64,000 nucleotides of DNA from Paralichthys olivaceus (lineage: Eukaryota; Chordata; Actinopteri; Pleuronectiformes; Paralichthyidae): NCBI RefSeq assembly GCF_024713975.1, contig NC_091093.1, forward strand, positions 25,920,501-25,984,500. Direction: 5' to 3'. Numbering within the stretch: position 1 is the first letter of the stretch; the number at the start of each line of letters is the position of its first letter. Under the pieces are notes generated by a model. The model was not told where the DNA came from. It did not search any database and saw only the letters and a program-made list of their open reading frames with translations. Of the stretch, positions 1 through 18,500 are shown one piece after another. A program made the position numbers and the translations under genes.

Positions 1-81
1 CACGTGTCCCTCTCTTCAGTAGCCTCATGAAGCACAGTGCACGTCAAAGCCTGATCTTGTCACATTTCAAACACACAACAG

Positions 82-4858
<4,777 letters not shown>

Positions 4859-5560
4859 GGGCCTCATCTGAAAACACAGTTAATGCCTGATTGGAAGTAA
4901 ACATTTAAACCAACCACAATTGGCACAGACGATCAATTTGGAAACTCATGGGGCAGATATTTGGATTCAGTCACGTTGTACACGACCAAACATTTAACCA
5001 AATTAATGACTTGGTGAAAATGAGTTGCTTTTGCCTTTTATATAACAATATACACTTAAATATACAAGTTAACATTGACTGAAAAACAATTACACTGCAG
5101 ATCATAGTGTGAGTGATGTAATTTGATGGCTGACAGAGAGTTGTGGTTTGTAATGTGTTGTTGTATTCATTACAATGTGTCTAATAAAATATATTCATGG
5201 AATGAAACATAACAGCTACAATATCTAGTATTGAAAGAAATCACTTGTATCTCATGAATACTCTAATATATCTCAAAAATCTTTTGTGATGTTGTCACTT
5301 TTCTATAAAGACAAATTATTATTGATTATGGCGATAAGCATAACCCCAAACCTTGATTTAACCATCTTCTTCTTCCAGACCTGTCTTACTTTTTGTGACA
5401 ATTAAAGAATGTATCTCTAAAATAATGGTTTAATGTCAACTCATTTCAATTTATTTCGCTCTCCTGTGATGTTAAACAAATAAATGTATCTTCTTCATTT
5501 TAATGGGACAGCATTTTAAGTGTTTTCTTCTGTTCGATTTCCCGTGTCGGAAATAAAAAC
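4859..5560 (+). terminator. chrna7 3' UTR with candidate polyadenylation signals
   Basis: AT-rich sequence follows the chrna7 stop codon. AATAAA hexamers occur at 5183-5188 and 5552-5557, and either could end the transcript. The rest holds no ORF or repeat that I recognise. The exact 3' end needs transcript data. Confidence 0.5.
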
Positions 5561-7616
5561 TCTTTTTCGAGGCTGCCACTTGGGACTGAAGTTTATTTCT
5601 TTAAAAATGGGATCTGTATTTCATTCTTTTACAAAACTGCCATCTGGTGACTGAATTTAGCACAAACATCCAATTACACCTGATCAGTAATCGTTTGTCG
5701 ATCCTTGGACTATCTGACACTGTGATTTTATTCAAAATAAAACACCTGTTTTATAACACATAGATCTGGAACTTTCAAAATGAGAGGCAAAAAACAGCAT
5801 GGAGAAAAATGACTGGCAAAATTTATCTAAGCTAAGAATAAGCAGACAGATTCAACATGGGAACACAGATCCAATGAGTCACTGTTATAAAAAATATAAT
5901 TTCTTTTGCTGTGGTGCAGTAATAATAGTCAGAAAATAGACACTGGTAAAAGCAATAAATAAGGTGACAAGCAATATAAGAGCATGGAAGTATAACATTG
6001 ATAATCTAATATAATTAAATTGAAACAGAATATATATACTGTGGAATCCATTGCACATTAGCAATTGAAATCCACAGATAGTAGTGAGAATTAAATGGAT
6101 AATAAATATTGTAAAAATTATATCAAAGACAGAAAGTCTCCAATCTCAGTGATCCCGCCTTTCTGCCTTTAAATACGGAGGAGTAGAAGTCACGATGGCG
6201 CCTCCCTGTGGAGAGATGGCCGCACAGCAGCTGGTCCAGTAGCAGCTGATCTCAGACTCTTCTCTCCTGTGAACATCCGGTGAGTCCAGCAGTCTCTTGA
6301 CTTCTTGTTCTTCCAGACATTTGTTTGACAAGATGTTTCACTGGTGGAGGAAAAGCTTGTCTTTGTGTTTGTTTGGTTTTGTATCTTAAAGAGGGTTCAC
6401 TCTGCTCAAAGTCTGTGAAATACAGAGTGTACAGACAGAAATTTTGGTTCATTCAACATAAAAGAGTTTATTTGTGGTTGAAGTTGATTCAACGTTAAAG
6501 AAAAGTTTCTACAGCATCTTTACATGTTGTAAAAGAGTCACTGAATCAAGGGTCAAGTTTTTACATTGAAGTAACATGTAATAGATATTATCTGAGGAGG
6601 CCGACAGCCTGCTGAGGATTTTAAACTCATTGAGGATTTTAAACTCCATGAGAGATGAACAACCATTGTTGAAGAAGGGGATTATTGTATTTTACATAAA
6701 GCATTATTTCACTGTGATGCAACTTCTCTGGATTTAGACAATGAAGATAAATTTTTATTAAACCAGGAAGTAAACCAGGATCCCAGTTCCGTTCAAACTG
6801 TGAAATGTTCCTATCAGCTCTCAGCAGTCTTTAGAAAAAGAAGCTACGTTTTAATCCTTCAAGTGAGGAAGCACAAACTGGCAGATCAGCATTCTCAACT
6901 TCTTTCTTGACTTCACTCAGATGTTCAACCTAAAGGTGAGTTTTAAATCCTTTTTTTGAATTTTATTTTTAAAATTTGAGTTGTTTTGATTCCAAACACA
7001 TCAAATTAAGTTCAATAAAATTGTGTAATATACAAGTAATTAATTTTTAATGAAATCGTGAGTAATTAATGTTCCATAAGCAAAGTGTTGTTCAGATTTC
7101 ACTGAACTCACTGTTTGATTTTTTTAATATTTCATCTTGCCGTATATTTGATATTCTAAGGCACATTTAATTATGTCGTATGTTACTGTCGGTGGCAATT
7201 TTTGGTTTTCAAAAACACTTTTTAAAAATTATTTCCATTTGAGATTATGAAATGTGTTAAGTAGTGCATTCAAAGTGATTGATTCTGAAATGATTGATGT
7301 AATGATTCAATATCTTTTTTTCTAAATAAAGAACATGACAGCTTGTCTCCCTGTTCTCATTCTGTATGCGACTCCAGAGCTGCACAATCCAGATCTTCTA
7401 CTCGGCTACAATTTATTACACATTATCATCATTGTCACTTTTTACGCATTGATGCTGCTGTCAAATGATGTTATATATGTTTTAAATATATAAATGTCCA
7501 GTGCTTAAGTACAACAGTTATCTCTCCCTGTCCAATGCCACCAAGAGTTCATTGAAGTAACGTATGTGATGTTGTGGTGCTATAAATATAAAATGCAATT
7601 AAATGGAGTGTGTTAT
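5561..7616. other. Intergenic spacer between chrna7 and psma4
   Basis: This is AT-rich sequence with no gene I can support. A small island at 6168-6279 has a TATA-like TTTAAATA (6168-6174), an ATGGCGCC about 25 bases downstream and a good splice donor after 6279. It could be an alternative first exon or the start of a noncoding RNA. A consensus-like mini-exon (AG, 15 bases, GTGAGT) sits at 6921-6935. Neither is confirmed. Confidence 0.4.
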
Positions 7617-7691
7617 TACAACAACAACAACAACAGCAACAACAACAACAACCACAACAACAACAACAACAACAACAACAACACCAACACC
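7617..7691 (+). repeat. (CAA)n trinucleotide microsatellite
   Basis: About 75 bases of near-perfect CAA repeat with a few interruptions. It lies just upstream of the psma4 5' region. The apparent Asn-rich and Leu-rich ORFs across it are artefacts of the repeat. Confidence 0.95.
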
Positions 7692-7966
7692 AATGGAGCG
7701 TGGTCGCACTGTGGCCGGCCTGCGGTCCTCCCGCTGACAGGTGGCGCTGGTGAGCGTGTTACTTCAGTTTCCGGTATGTGTGAGGAAGCATCAAACTGAA
7801 AGTGCAGCATCGCTGAGTCTGCGGCTGACGTGAGAAGAGTTTCCTTCTTTAATCTGAGCTAACGACTCGTTTTTTAATTATTAACATCAGCGTTGTTTGA
7901 TTTTACTTCCCGTTGCGTCGCACCGTCACTTTGCGGTGTTCTAGTCAAAAGGGGGCGGGGGGAGGC
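7692..7966 (+). promoter_or_regulatory. Probable psma4 promoter and first noncoding exon
   Basis: GC content and CpG density rise sharply here compared with the flanks. There is no TATA box, as expected for a housekeeping proteasome gene. A good splice donor (AC followed by GTGAGA) at 7830 could end a noncoding first exon at 7829 that joins the start-codon exon at 8608-8633. A GC box (GGGGGCGGGG type) lies at 7951-7965. The exact start site is inferred. Confidence 0.5.
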
Positions 7967-8630
7967 TTTCATCCTGGAACTAGCTTGGTAGCATGCTAGC
8001 CGGTTAGCAAACTGAGATATTGCAGATTCATTCTGTTTAGCATCAGTTAGCTAGCTGCTGTACACAGTGGTACAGAGGGAAGACCACAGATACCGAGTCC
8101 AGAGAATAGTAAATTCACGGTTTGGTCTTTTATTTAACATCCACAAAGAAGAAGTGTGTTTCCCAGTCTTTGAATCTGTCCTGTGATCCAGCTCCAGTCT
8201 GTCTTATAGTTCTTCTGATGCTCATCAGCACTTCACCGTATCTGTGTCTGTTTCTTTGCCCTTTTACTGTTTACCTTTTTCCATAGACTTCATTTCTAAC
8301 ATTATACATCTAATTCTCTATCCACGCTTGTGTTACCTTTCTTTGCAGTGATGGTAAAGCACTTGTTGTTTTGTAATGTGCTTGATATATAGATCTAACT
8401 TGACTCATGTGTTCAATCTGAACAGTCTGTTCCAGATGCAACAAGTCGATTGTTGTGTTCTCTCGATATGATCTTGCTTTTGTAACAGAGCTGAACGTTG
8501 GCTTCAAACAGTGTTAGGACCTCAGCTTCAATGTGCAACAACAGCAAGTGTTTAGTTTTCTGCTGCCTGCACCAGTTTATAACAGCATTTGTTTGTATAA
8601 TTTGCAGGAAAGTCCCAGTGACGTGCAAAA

Positions 8631-10846
<2,216 letters not shown>

Positions 10847-10900
10847 GCAAAAAACATTCTCCCCCTCATGTCATCATATTCTGTATGTTTTGTCTTTTAC

Positions 10901-10906
10901 ATTAAA
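10901..10906 (+). terminator. psma4 polyadenylation signal (ATTAAA)
   Basis: ATTAAA lies 55 bases after the stop codon, with GT-rich sequence about 20 bases further on. This variant hexamer gives a very short 3' UTR, in keeping with a highly expressed housekeeping gene. It is the first plausible signal downstream. Confidence 0.6.
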
Positions 10907-11777
10907 AGTTTGGAAACTGATGGACGTGTTGTTTGTGTCAACATTTATTTTTATTTACACATCTCAAACAAACATGTTATCATATTTATATTTACTACAG
11001 AGTGATGGGGGAGTATTTTGCCACATGATGGCGCTGTCAGTTCTGAGAACTGTAAACTCTAAAAGACCATGGTCAGTTTTTCTAACTGCATTAGATAAAT
11101 CTTACACTCACCTCCAGCTTTGCAGGAATTGTTTATCATAGTGAACTTTCAAATAAATCCAAATTTTACAAAGAACCTAAATTAATTTTCAAAGCCGAGC
11201 AAGTCATCATCACTATATTACTACATCAAAGTTTTACTGGTTCTGTGTTGTGGCTAGAGGAGACTTGTCTTTATTGGTCATTGCACAGTCACATCTTCAT
11301 AGTGCAAAAACAAAAAAAAACAACAAACTCAGACACAGCGGTTTGCAGGTAATTTGCTTAGACAATTATGTTCTACTTGTTTTAAAGAAATGGTCTGTGT
11401 GGCTATAGTACAATGAATTGGACCAATTCCAGGTATTTCTCTTAAACCAGGATATTGTTTGGACCATGTTGGACAGATTTCAGTTTGATGGAATTTGGAT
11501 AAAAGCTGTTCATTAGATTGGAAGAACAAGTCTTAATGGACCTTTAACACTCCCAGCAGAGATACATTATTTGTTCTCCAGATGCAGTAAGACAAGACTT
11601 GTACAGCTAAATATTAAAAACATTAAAAAATATATATATTAAAGAGCCACAATCAGAGAAGTAGAGCAGGCTGTTCATTTAGTTTAGGAGTAAATATTTT
11701 CCAGAATACTTGTGATCAGTTAAAACCAGTTTATTTCATGTCTTGGCTTCAAATAAACAGCTTCTTCTTTTTATGTG

Positions 11778-11794
11778 CCCCCCCCCCCCCCCCC
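11778..11794 (+). repeat. Poly-C tract (17 C)
   Basis: An uninterrupted run of 17 cytosines in intergenic DNA. Such runs are prone to length error in assemblies. A similar G run lies at about 28977-28988. Confidence 0.95.
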
Positions 11795-14734
11795 TTTAAG
11801 TGTTATTTGTTCTTCGTACCACTTGAGGGTGACAGAGCTCACTGATGAAATGTCATGAGACTAATATCCTTTTATTATACTGTAGGTGACAGAATCTATA
11901 ATAAAGGTAATCCATCTCAAAATGGTGAATAAATCAATAACCCTTATAAAAAGTAATTTATAGGTTGATATTTGTTTTTAACATTGCTTTTATATTTTCA
12001 AACCGCCGGCAGTGGTGCAGATTGTGATCTAAATGTCATTTTTTGAGTCATAGAGCAGGTGGTGAATGTAGCAGTAATGGCCGTCTGTTCTATCAATAAC
12101 GAGCCCTCAGTTACTCACCGTGTAGGTGGTCATGTCGTAACTTAAACCAGCTGTTTAATGTTGTGTAGCACATGTGCTCCGATGACAAGGCCACCACAAG
12201 ATTTGTGTCCGGCTTCTTTCTTCATGTGTTTTTGCTGAGACACGCTCCCGAACTATTCGCTTGTGTCATCTTTGCTAAATAACTTGTCCGAGTGGATGAT
12301 ACATTTTATGCTGATAAAACTACCGCAGAGGATACAGATTGGTAAAGTGTCAAGTACTTTCAGAAAACACAATTTCATAAATACCGAGCCCAACATTCCC
12401 CCAGTGTAACCACAACAGTCTAAAAGTAACCACTGTGCCTGAAAAGCAACTCTGGGGGAGTAATATCCCTTTGTTGGGTGAAATCTTATCCTCTTTAAGG
12501 CCACAAACAGTCAAATATTGCATGTTGAAACCAACCACTAAATGAATCTCTCTGTTAACCCACTATTTGTGTCGTGTGTTGTGTGTGTGTGATGTGTCAA
12601 CCCCCCCTCAGTTTGTTAATGCCCCACACATTCCCAGAAACAATGCTGTGGATGTGACCTCAATGTCCTCGGCGGCGGCTGCAGCTCTGCATAAACGAGC
12701 TCTTTCCTGGGTATCACTGTTTTTCATATTTTCACATTCTGTACGCGCTATTTGTGAAGTCAAAGCTTCTGATTTATTAATCACCTGTTAATGGAACATT
12801 TCTGTCTTCAAAGTGGCCTCTCACCTGAAAACAATGATTCTCCTGTGCTCACTACACATGTAAATACACATTCACAAAAAGTACAGAGTAGTGGTCAAGT
12901 TAACACAATATTATAATAAGTTTGCTTTTATATAAACTAACAATTAAGAAAATAAACATAAAGACAGAACATATTTAACTAACTTAAATCCTCCTATTAA
13001 CAATTATAAGATATGCAGAGGCCAAATCTGTATTACAAAGTTAGTGACCCACTATAATGCACTTTTATTCCGTGTTCAATAATGAGCAGTCTATGTACTT
13101 GCCAAATGTCTTGAAGGTTTTTGCTCTTTTTCCTTTGTAAAGTGTCTGAGTCAAGTAAAGCTTTTATCAAATCGCATTAATTATTATTGTTATTAACAAC
13201 TTTAACTCCTGTGGACATCAAGTAGACGCTGGTGTATAAACACAATCAACGACAATATCGTAAAACACTGATATAAAAACACCTAACTTCTTTCTAGGAG
13301 AAGTTACTTCCTGTATATTGATGCTAAACAAAGGGTGTTTCAAGTGTTATTTCCGCAGCAATCTTCCATTGGCCCACTGTGTGGCTGACATTTTCCCATT
13401 AAAGACTGAGACATACGAGTCGTTTCTCAGATGAAGACTTGGCTCGAACACTTATTTCATTTGACTTCTATGCTTAGGTGAGGATCTTACATGGACTTAA
13501 ACTGTAAATCAGCAGCTCTAATTCATTTAGAGAGCAGCCGCAGTGAGGTCATCGTGTTCACATGAGCTCTCACAGCGCTGAGTGGGAGGATCTTGGCATC
13601 GGAATGACTCGAGCTGCTCGCAGGCCTCTCCTCGCGAGGCCAAGCCAGAAACAGAGAAACACAGAGATGCCCGGTCCGCAGACATCCCTTATTTCCGGGT
13701 TAGGGACTGTGATAGAATTTAATTTCTGCGTCCAAAACGTCACCGTGACGCTCTGTGCTTTTGAACACAACACTTCCCCATGAGGGACTTTTAGCCAGCT
13801 CACTTATCATGTTGCCTCAGACCAATGCGTATGTTGGGATGACTCTGTGCTAGAGGCCCAGCAGCGTCCGCTGTGATGAAACAGACAGGGAGAGCAGGGC
13901 AATCTGTTGCAGTGTAAACAAAGTCCCAGAAAAGCACTGGAATGTCTCTGCAGTGGGAGCTGGAGTACGAGGTCAACCGGAGGCCAAGGCAGGTGGTATA
14001 CATCAGAATCAAGGCTGACATCTCAGCATTAACTTATCCAAACAAGAGGCAGGCGGTATGTTATCCAGCTTGCGCTGGAGGAGGAGCAGGAGGAGCATGA
14101 GGCGGAGATAGGGAAGGATAGAAGACAAGGAAAAAAAAGAGAAAAGGGGGAGTTCGAGCAGCTGAAGCAGACAGAAAATGAGGGGGAGTGTTTCTTCCGT
14201 GCACTTATCTGCCCCATCTCAGTCCCAGAGGGGAAGAACAGCAGTTTGCATATGAGGCTAAACATGACATGAGACTCGTTGCCATTTCAGACGATCTCGA
14301 TCCCGTCTCTGATCCTGACGTTGCCACGTTTCACCACCAAGGTTAATCTCACTCTTTGTGTTCAAGAGCTCAGTGTGTTTATTCACTGTGTATTTCCTGT
14401 TGTCACGATTATGCAATATGGGTCAGGGTGTCTCTTTGCAGCCATTTTCCCCCTTTACCACCTCATGCACATCCCCCTTCTTCCTCCCTAACATCCCCTC
14501 AGTCAGACACAGACCAAATATGAGAGAACATGGTAATATGGTGTCTTTGTATTCTAATGCTCCTCTCAGTTTCAAGTGCACGATAGATTTTATTTGCATC
14601 TGCATCAAATTGCAGACGCTCATATCAGTCCCCCAATCATGTCTTTTTTTCACAAAGATTCATGAACTATTCTCTGTGAAGAAAATGATAAAAATCCTTG
14701 ATTTGCACCAAAACTAGATGGGTACTATCCTGAT

Positions 14735-14815
14735 CGTACTACGTCCTTCCACCAAGTTTCACAAATATCCGCTCAGTAGATTTTTTCAATACTGCTCACC
14801 ATCAGTCAGATAAAG
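14735..14815 (+). repeat. Fragment of a dispersed teleost repeat (family R1, copy 1)
   Basis: It contains CCACCAAGTTTCA and, about 15 bases on, the CAGTAGATTTTT-type core seen in related copies at 15008-15170, 18358-18500, 39725-39960 and about 47870-47940. From family knowledge this is a very common decayed interspersed repeat of percomorph genomes. No coding potential is visible. Confidence 0.5.
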
Positions 14816-15007
14816 TAAAAATATAACGTCCTTACTGGTGTTTGTTTTGGTAAAGTGGACAGTTTTGCAGGAGCACTGAAGCAGAGCAGCACCACAGGTG
14901 GAATTGTTGATGCCTCAGAAAGAAACTTCAGATGTAACCTGGAGGATGAACCGACGGCTTCTTGTCTTCATTGCTGCTGAAATTCACCCCAATATCCCCA
15001 CAGTGCT

Positions 15008-15235
15008 TCAGCTCTACCTCCACCAAGAAAGTTATATTTCATTTCTGTTGCTCAGTCAGCAGGATTACACAAAAACTACCAAACCCATTTTCATGGAATT
15101 CTGTGGAGGGGTGTGGCCTGACCCGAAGAAGAACCCATTACATTTAGGAGTGGATCTTGATAAACGGGAGGATTTTTTTCCCCTGCTTTCTTTAACCTGG
15201 CGAGATCTGACATTAGCCTTGGCTGTTGATACCAC
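15008..15235 (+). repeat. Dispersed teleost repeat (family R1, copy 2)
   Basis: The order of blocks is CTCCACCAAG, GCAGGATTACACAAAAACTA, a CATGGAATTCTGTGGAGG block, GAACCCATTA and GATAAACGGGAGGAT. The same blocks occur in reverse orientation at 18358-18500. An ORF across this region is explained by the repeat and is not a gene. Confidence 0.6.
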
Positions 15236-18017
15236 TCCTGGGCCCGTAACATCTGGATCAGATGAGTGAATATGAGTTTCCGTCTGTAAAAGACTCACCT
15301 GCTGCATCAGTAGTTCACTGTTCAATACACCGTCTCTGACATAGGACAATAACTATCCTGGTACTCTGAGCGACCAACTGCTTGTGGATAAAAGCCATAA
15401 TAACAGACCTGTGGTTATGCTGGATTGTTGATATTATTAAGTTGCACATGTGGTGCCAAGTGTAATTTTCATTTATGAACTTTAAACTGCACCTTAGGTC
15501 ACTAAAACTCTGAATCGCTCTTACAAAAAGTGCAACACCTGCGATCCGCACATTTCAACAGAGGGAGCGACTGTCCTGATTCAGCATCAGCTCTCCCTCT
15601 GACTGCACCACTCACCGTCAAGCTCCCATTTAAAGCCAAGGCCACTCACTGGTGTGTGAAATCCTGACCTTACTGGGAATCAGGAATTAAATCATCTTCT
15701 CAACCATGAGAGTAATTTTGTGAGCAGCCTGCAAATCCCTGAGATTACAGACTCACTGCTTCACCGCCACATCAAGACAGTTCTCCATAAATGGAGCCAG
15801 AGTGGCCGTAAACAATAATTACAAGCCATGCTGCTGATATGACCTATTATGGAGAAGTATAAGAAGCTGCAGTGGCTGCTGGCACACAGCAGCAGGGTTT
15901 GTGGTCCAGTATATTGGTATTGTTATGTTCTCTTGGGCTGAAACTTGCACCAGCCTTGGTGTGAAAAACCCTGTAACTCCGTCAGTTTCCTGTTTAAACC
16001 TCAATTATAAAGATTCAACCCTCTGCTGGTTTGAAGGAAGTTTTTAAACCTCTCAAAACTTTTAGTGACACAATTGATCAAACCTGAAGTAAAACATGTC
16101 GTCAAACATATCAAGCTGATATGCATTTATATATATTTGTATCTAATCTACTTAATCCTGCAGCAATGATATCACCACAAACCTCACAGAGGCAGTGATG
16201 TGCTTATTATTTTATGTGTGGACAGACTGTTCTCATTACTTTCCCTCGTTGTTTTCACTCCAGTTATAATTTTCTTGCTGATTTGTTTCTGCCTGCGTCA
16301 GGACCCTGCTTACCTAACACAGTGGTGGGGATAAACTCTCCTCTGTGGAGAGGAGGAAAAAAGCAGACGTGGAAAGTTCAGTCAGGCTCTTTTACTCCCT
16401 CTCAAAAACTCATTCACACCTGGAGAAAGGGTCAAAACAAATGTAATACATCATAAATTAAATTTTGCTTCTGTTATTCGCTCCCCTATCTGTGTGCAGA
16501 CCACAATATCTACGATCAGATGTTTAAATACCTCATTAAGGTTTCTGATCAACGCTTCATGATAACACAGGTTCTCTGTCATCATATTAAGAAATGCATT
16601 GACATTCAAGTGACAGTCTGAATGTGGATTCAAAGTTTTGTTGCTCTTGTCTTCTACTATTGATCAGATTATCGAGGTGAGCGGTAAATGTTAGAGGCAA
16701 CTGCCCAGGAGTCCAGAAAAACCCTTTTGAGAAGCTTGTGGTTTTAGTGACATTTTTGCATGTAGTACATTTCACTCTGAGATGACCAACAAGAATGTTT
16801 CATGAATTAGCGCCCTGATGGCTGCAGGCGTTACAGTAACATAAAATTAAGTTATTACAGCTAATTGATCCATTTTGACAATTGACAAAAAAATTGCCCA
16901 AGGACCCTCGGGAGGTGAATTTGCTGCTGAGGTAACAGAAGTGACAGTGGCTGAATGCGAAGTTATAAAAGACACATCTGCACACAGGGGATCAGAACCC
17001 TGATTTTTCATCTTCACACTAAATCTCCAGTATGAGACTTATAACTTATAACAGTGAAGACACACCTCCACTCAGAAGAAAGTGATTCCTTCTCCCTGCT
17101 TGCCTCAGTAGGATCTTAACGCCACGTTATCCGCTGCCGTGATTGGTTTAATTATGTAAAAGCGTTCGCCGTGAAAAAAACATAGCTCACATGCTACAGG
17201 ATGTAGACTGTTGCACGCTGAACCGGAGCTACAGCGTTCACTCGTGTGCAGAGACTGAATCAGATCGGTTAAGAGCAACAACAGCAGCACCTTGATCGGC
17301 ATTAAATCTTTTCTGTTGCTACAGGAAACGGGCCAAGCGTGATGTAAAACTGTGCTTCTTTCCACTGTGGGTTCTTCCACATCATCAGTTCAACACTGTG
17401 AAAGATGGAAAACAACAGGTTTAATGTCTCCAATGCAAGATAAATATTCCAGAAAAGATCCAATATATTACCATACGCAACATAATTTAGTTAAATGCTT
17501 TATGGAGTTTATCTGATTGTATTTAGTAGAATCTATTAACTAAATATATCGTTTTTAGCATTTTTAGTTCATCTGAATTAGTTTCTTCTGCATGGTTGGT
17601 ATTTTGCAGTTGAGTCTTGACATCTGCCTGTAAAATAATCATATATTTGATGTCTAAGTGTAAGTTTCTCTGTGTAAGTTTGTTCTGATGGGCTGAGGCC
17701 ACATTGTTTTTTTCTTTCTTCAGCAGTTCAGTCTTCTTCATGCTGATGTCAGACGAGTGACACTTTTTTCCGAGGTGCTGCCACCAGCTGAGTGAGATCA
17801 CATACATTTAAAAAGTATAATGTTGTCTGATTTAACAAAGGAGCAACCAGACTTCTCACTAGCTAAAGTGGATTTTTGTATTTTGCATTTACTATAGAAA
17901 CAGCTGAAGCCAGAACAATGAAACAACAAATGCACAGGTTTTAAGAATGATGAAACATTATTACTATTGCATGTAAAGTTTGACAAAGCAAGAGTTTGCA
18001 GATAAACATATTGTCTT

Positions 18018-18150
18018 TATCCATTCATCCATTATCTACACTGATTTTCCAGTGAGGGGTCACCAATGTATCATAGGGCTGAAGTATAGAGATAAACAAA
18101 TCCCATTCACATATACGGCCAATTAAGAGTTTACAATTAACCTAACCTAA
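18018..18150 (+). repeat. Decayed dispersed repeat (TCCATTATCTACAC type)
   Basis: It starts with CATTCATCCATTATCTACAC and continues through GGGTCACCAATGTATCATAGGGCTG, CAAATCCCATTCAC and GGCCAATTAAGAGTTTACAATTAACCTAA. This matches the block order of a widespread teleost repeat that I recognise, with an internal deletion. Only fragments are kept and no ORF is present. Confidence 0.6.
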
Positions 18151-18357
18151 CACAGAAAAGCTCCCGTCAATACATACTGTATAAGATGAATGAATGAATA
18201 TTTAATTAAAATGCCACTCAGTAGAATGTTCCAAAAGTCTTAAATAAATCAAGCTGCACGAAATTTCACCTAAATATGCTAATCATCAATTATCATCATA
18301 AATTATTTCCCTGGCAAATCAGTAAAATGTTAAAAAATGCAATGTTAAAGTAAGAGA

Positions 18358-18500
18358 TTTGAAAAAGTCCTGGATCTGCCCCCTGGTCCACATTTAATGG
18401 GCTCTTCCTTGACTCTGTACCAAGTTTCAAGAAAATCCATCTTGTAGATTTTGCGTAGTCTTGTTTACAAAGAAACAAACAAGGACAGGGTTGAAAACAT
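18358..18500 (-). repeat. Dispersed teleost repeat (family R1, copy 3, reverse)
   Basis: Read on the minus strand, it carries the same ordered blocks as 15008-15235: a pyrimidine-rich start, GACTACGCAAAATCTAC, a GATTTTCTTGAAACTTGG block, GAGCCCATTAAATG and GGCAGATCCAGGA. It is an independent insertion, diverged from the other copies. Confidence 0.55.

Noticed and set aside
7566-7810. Asn-rich (+) and Leu-rich (-) open frames
   Set aside because: Both are readings of the CAA microsatellite.
14898-15269. 123-codon open frame
   Set aside because: It runs through an R1 repeat copy.
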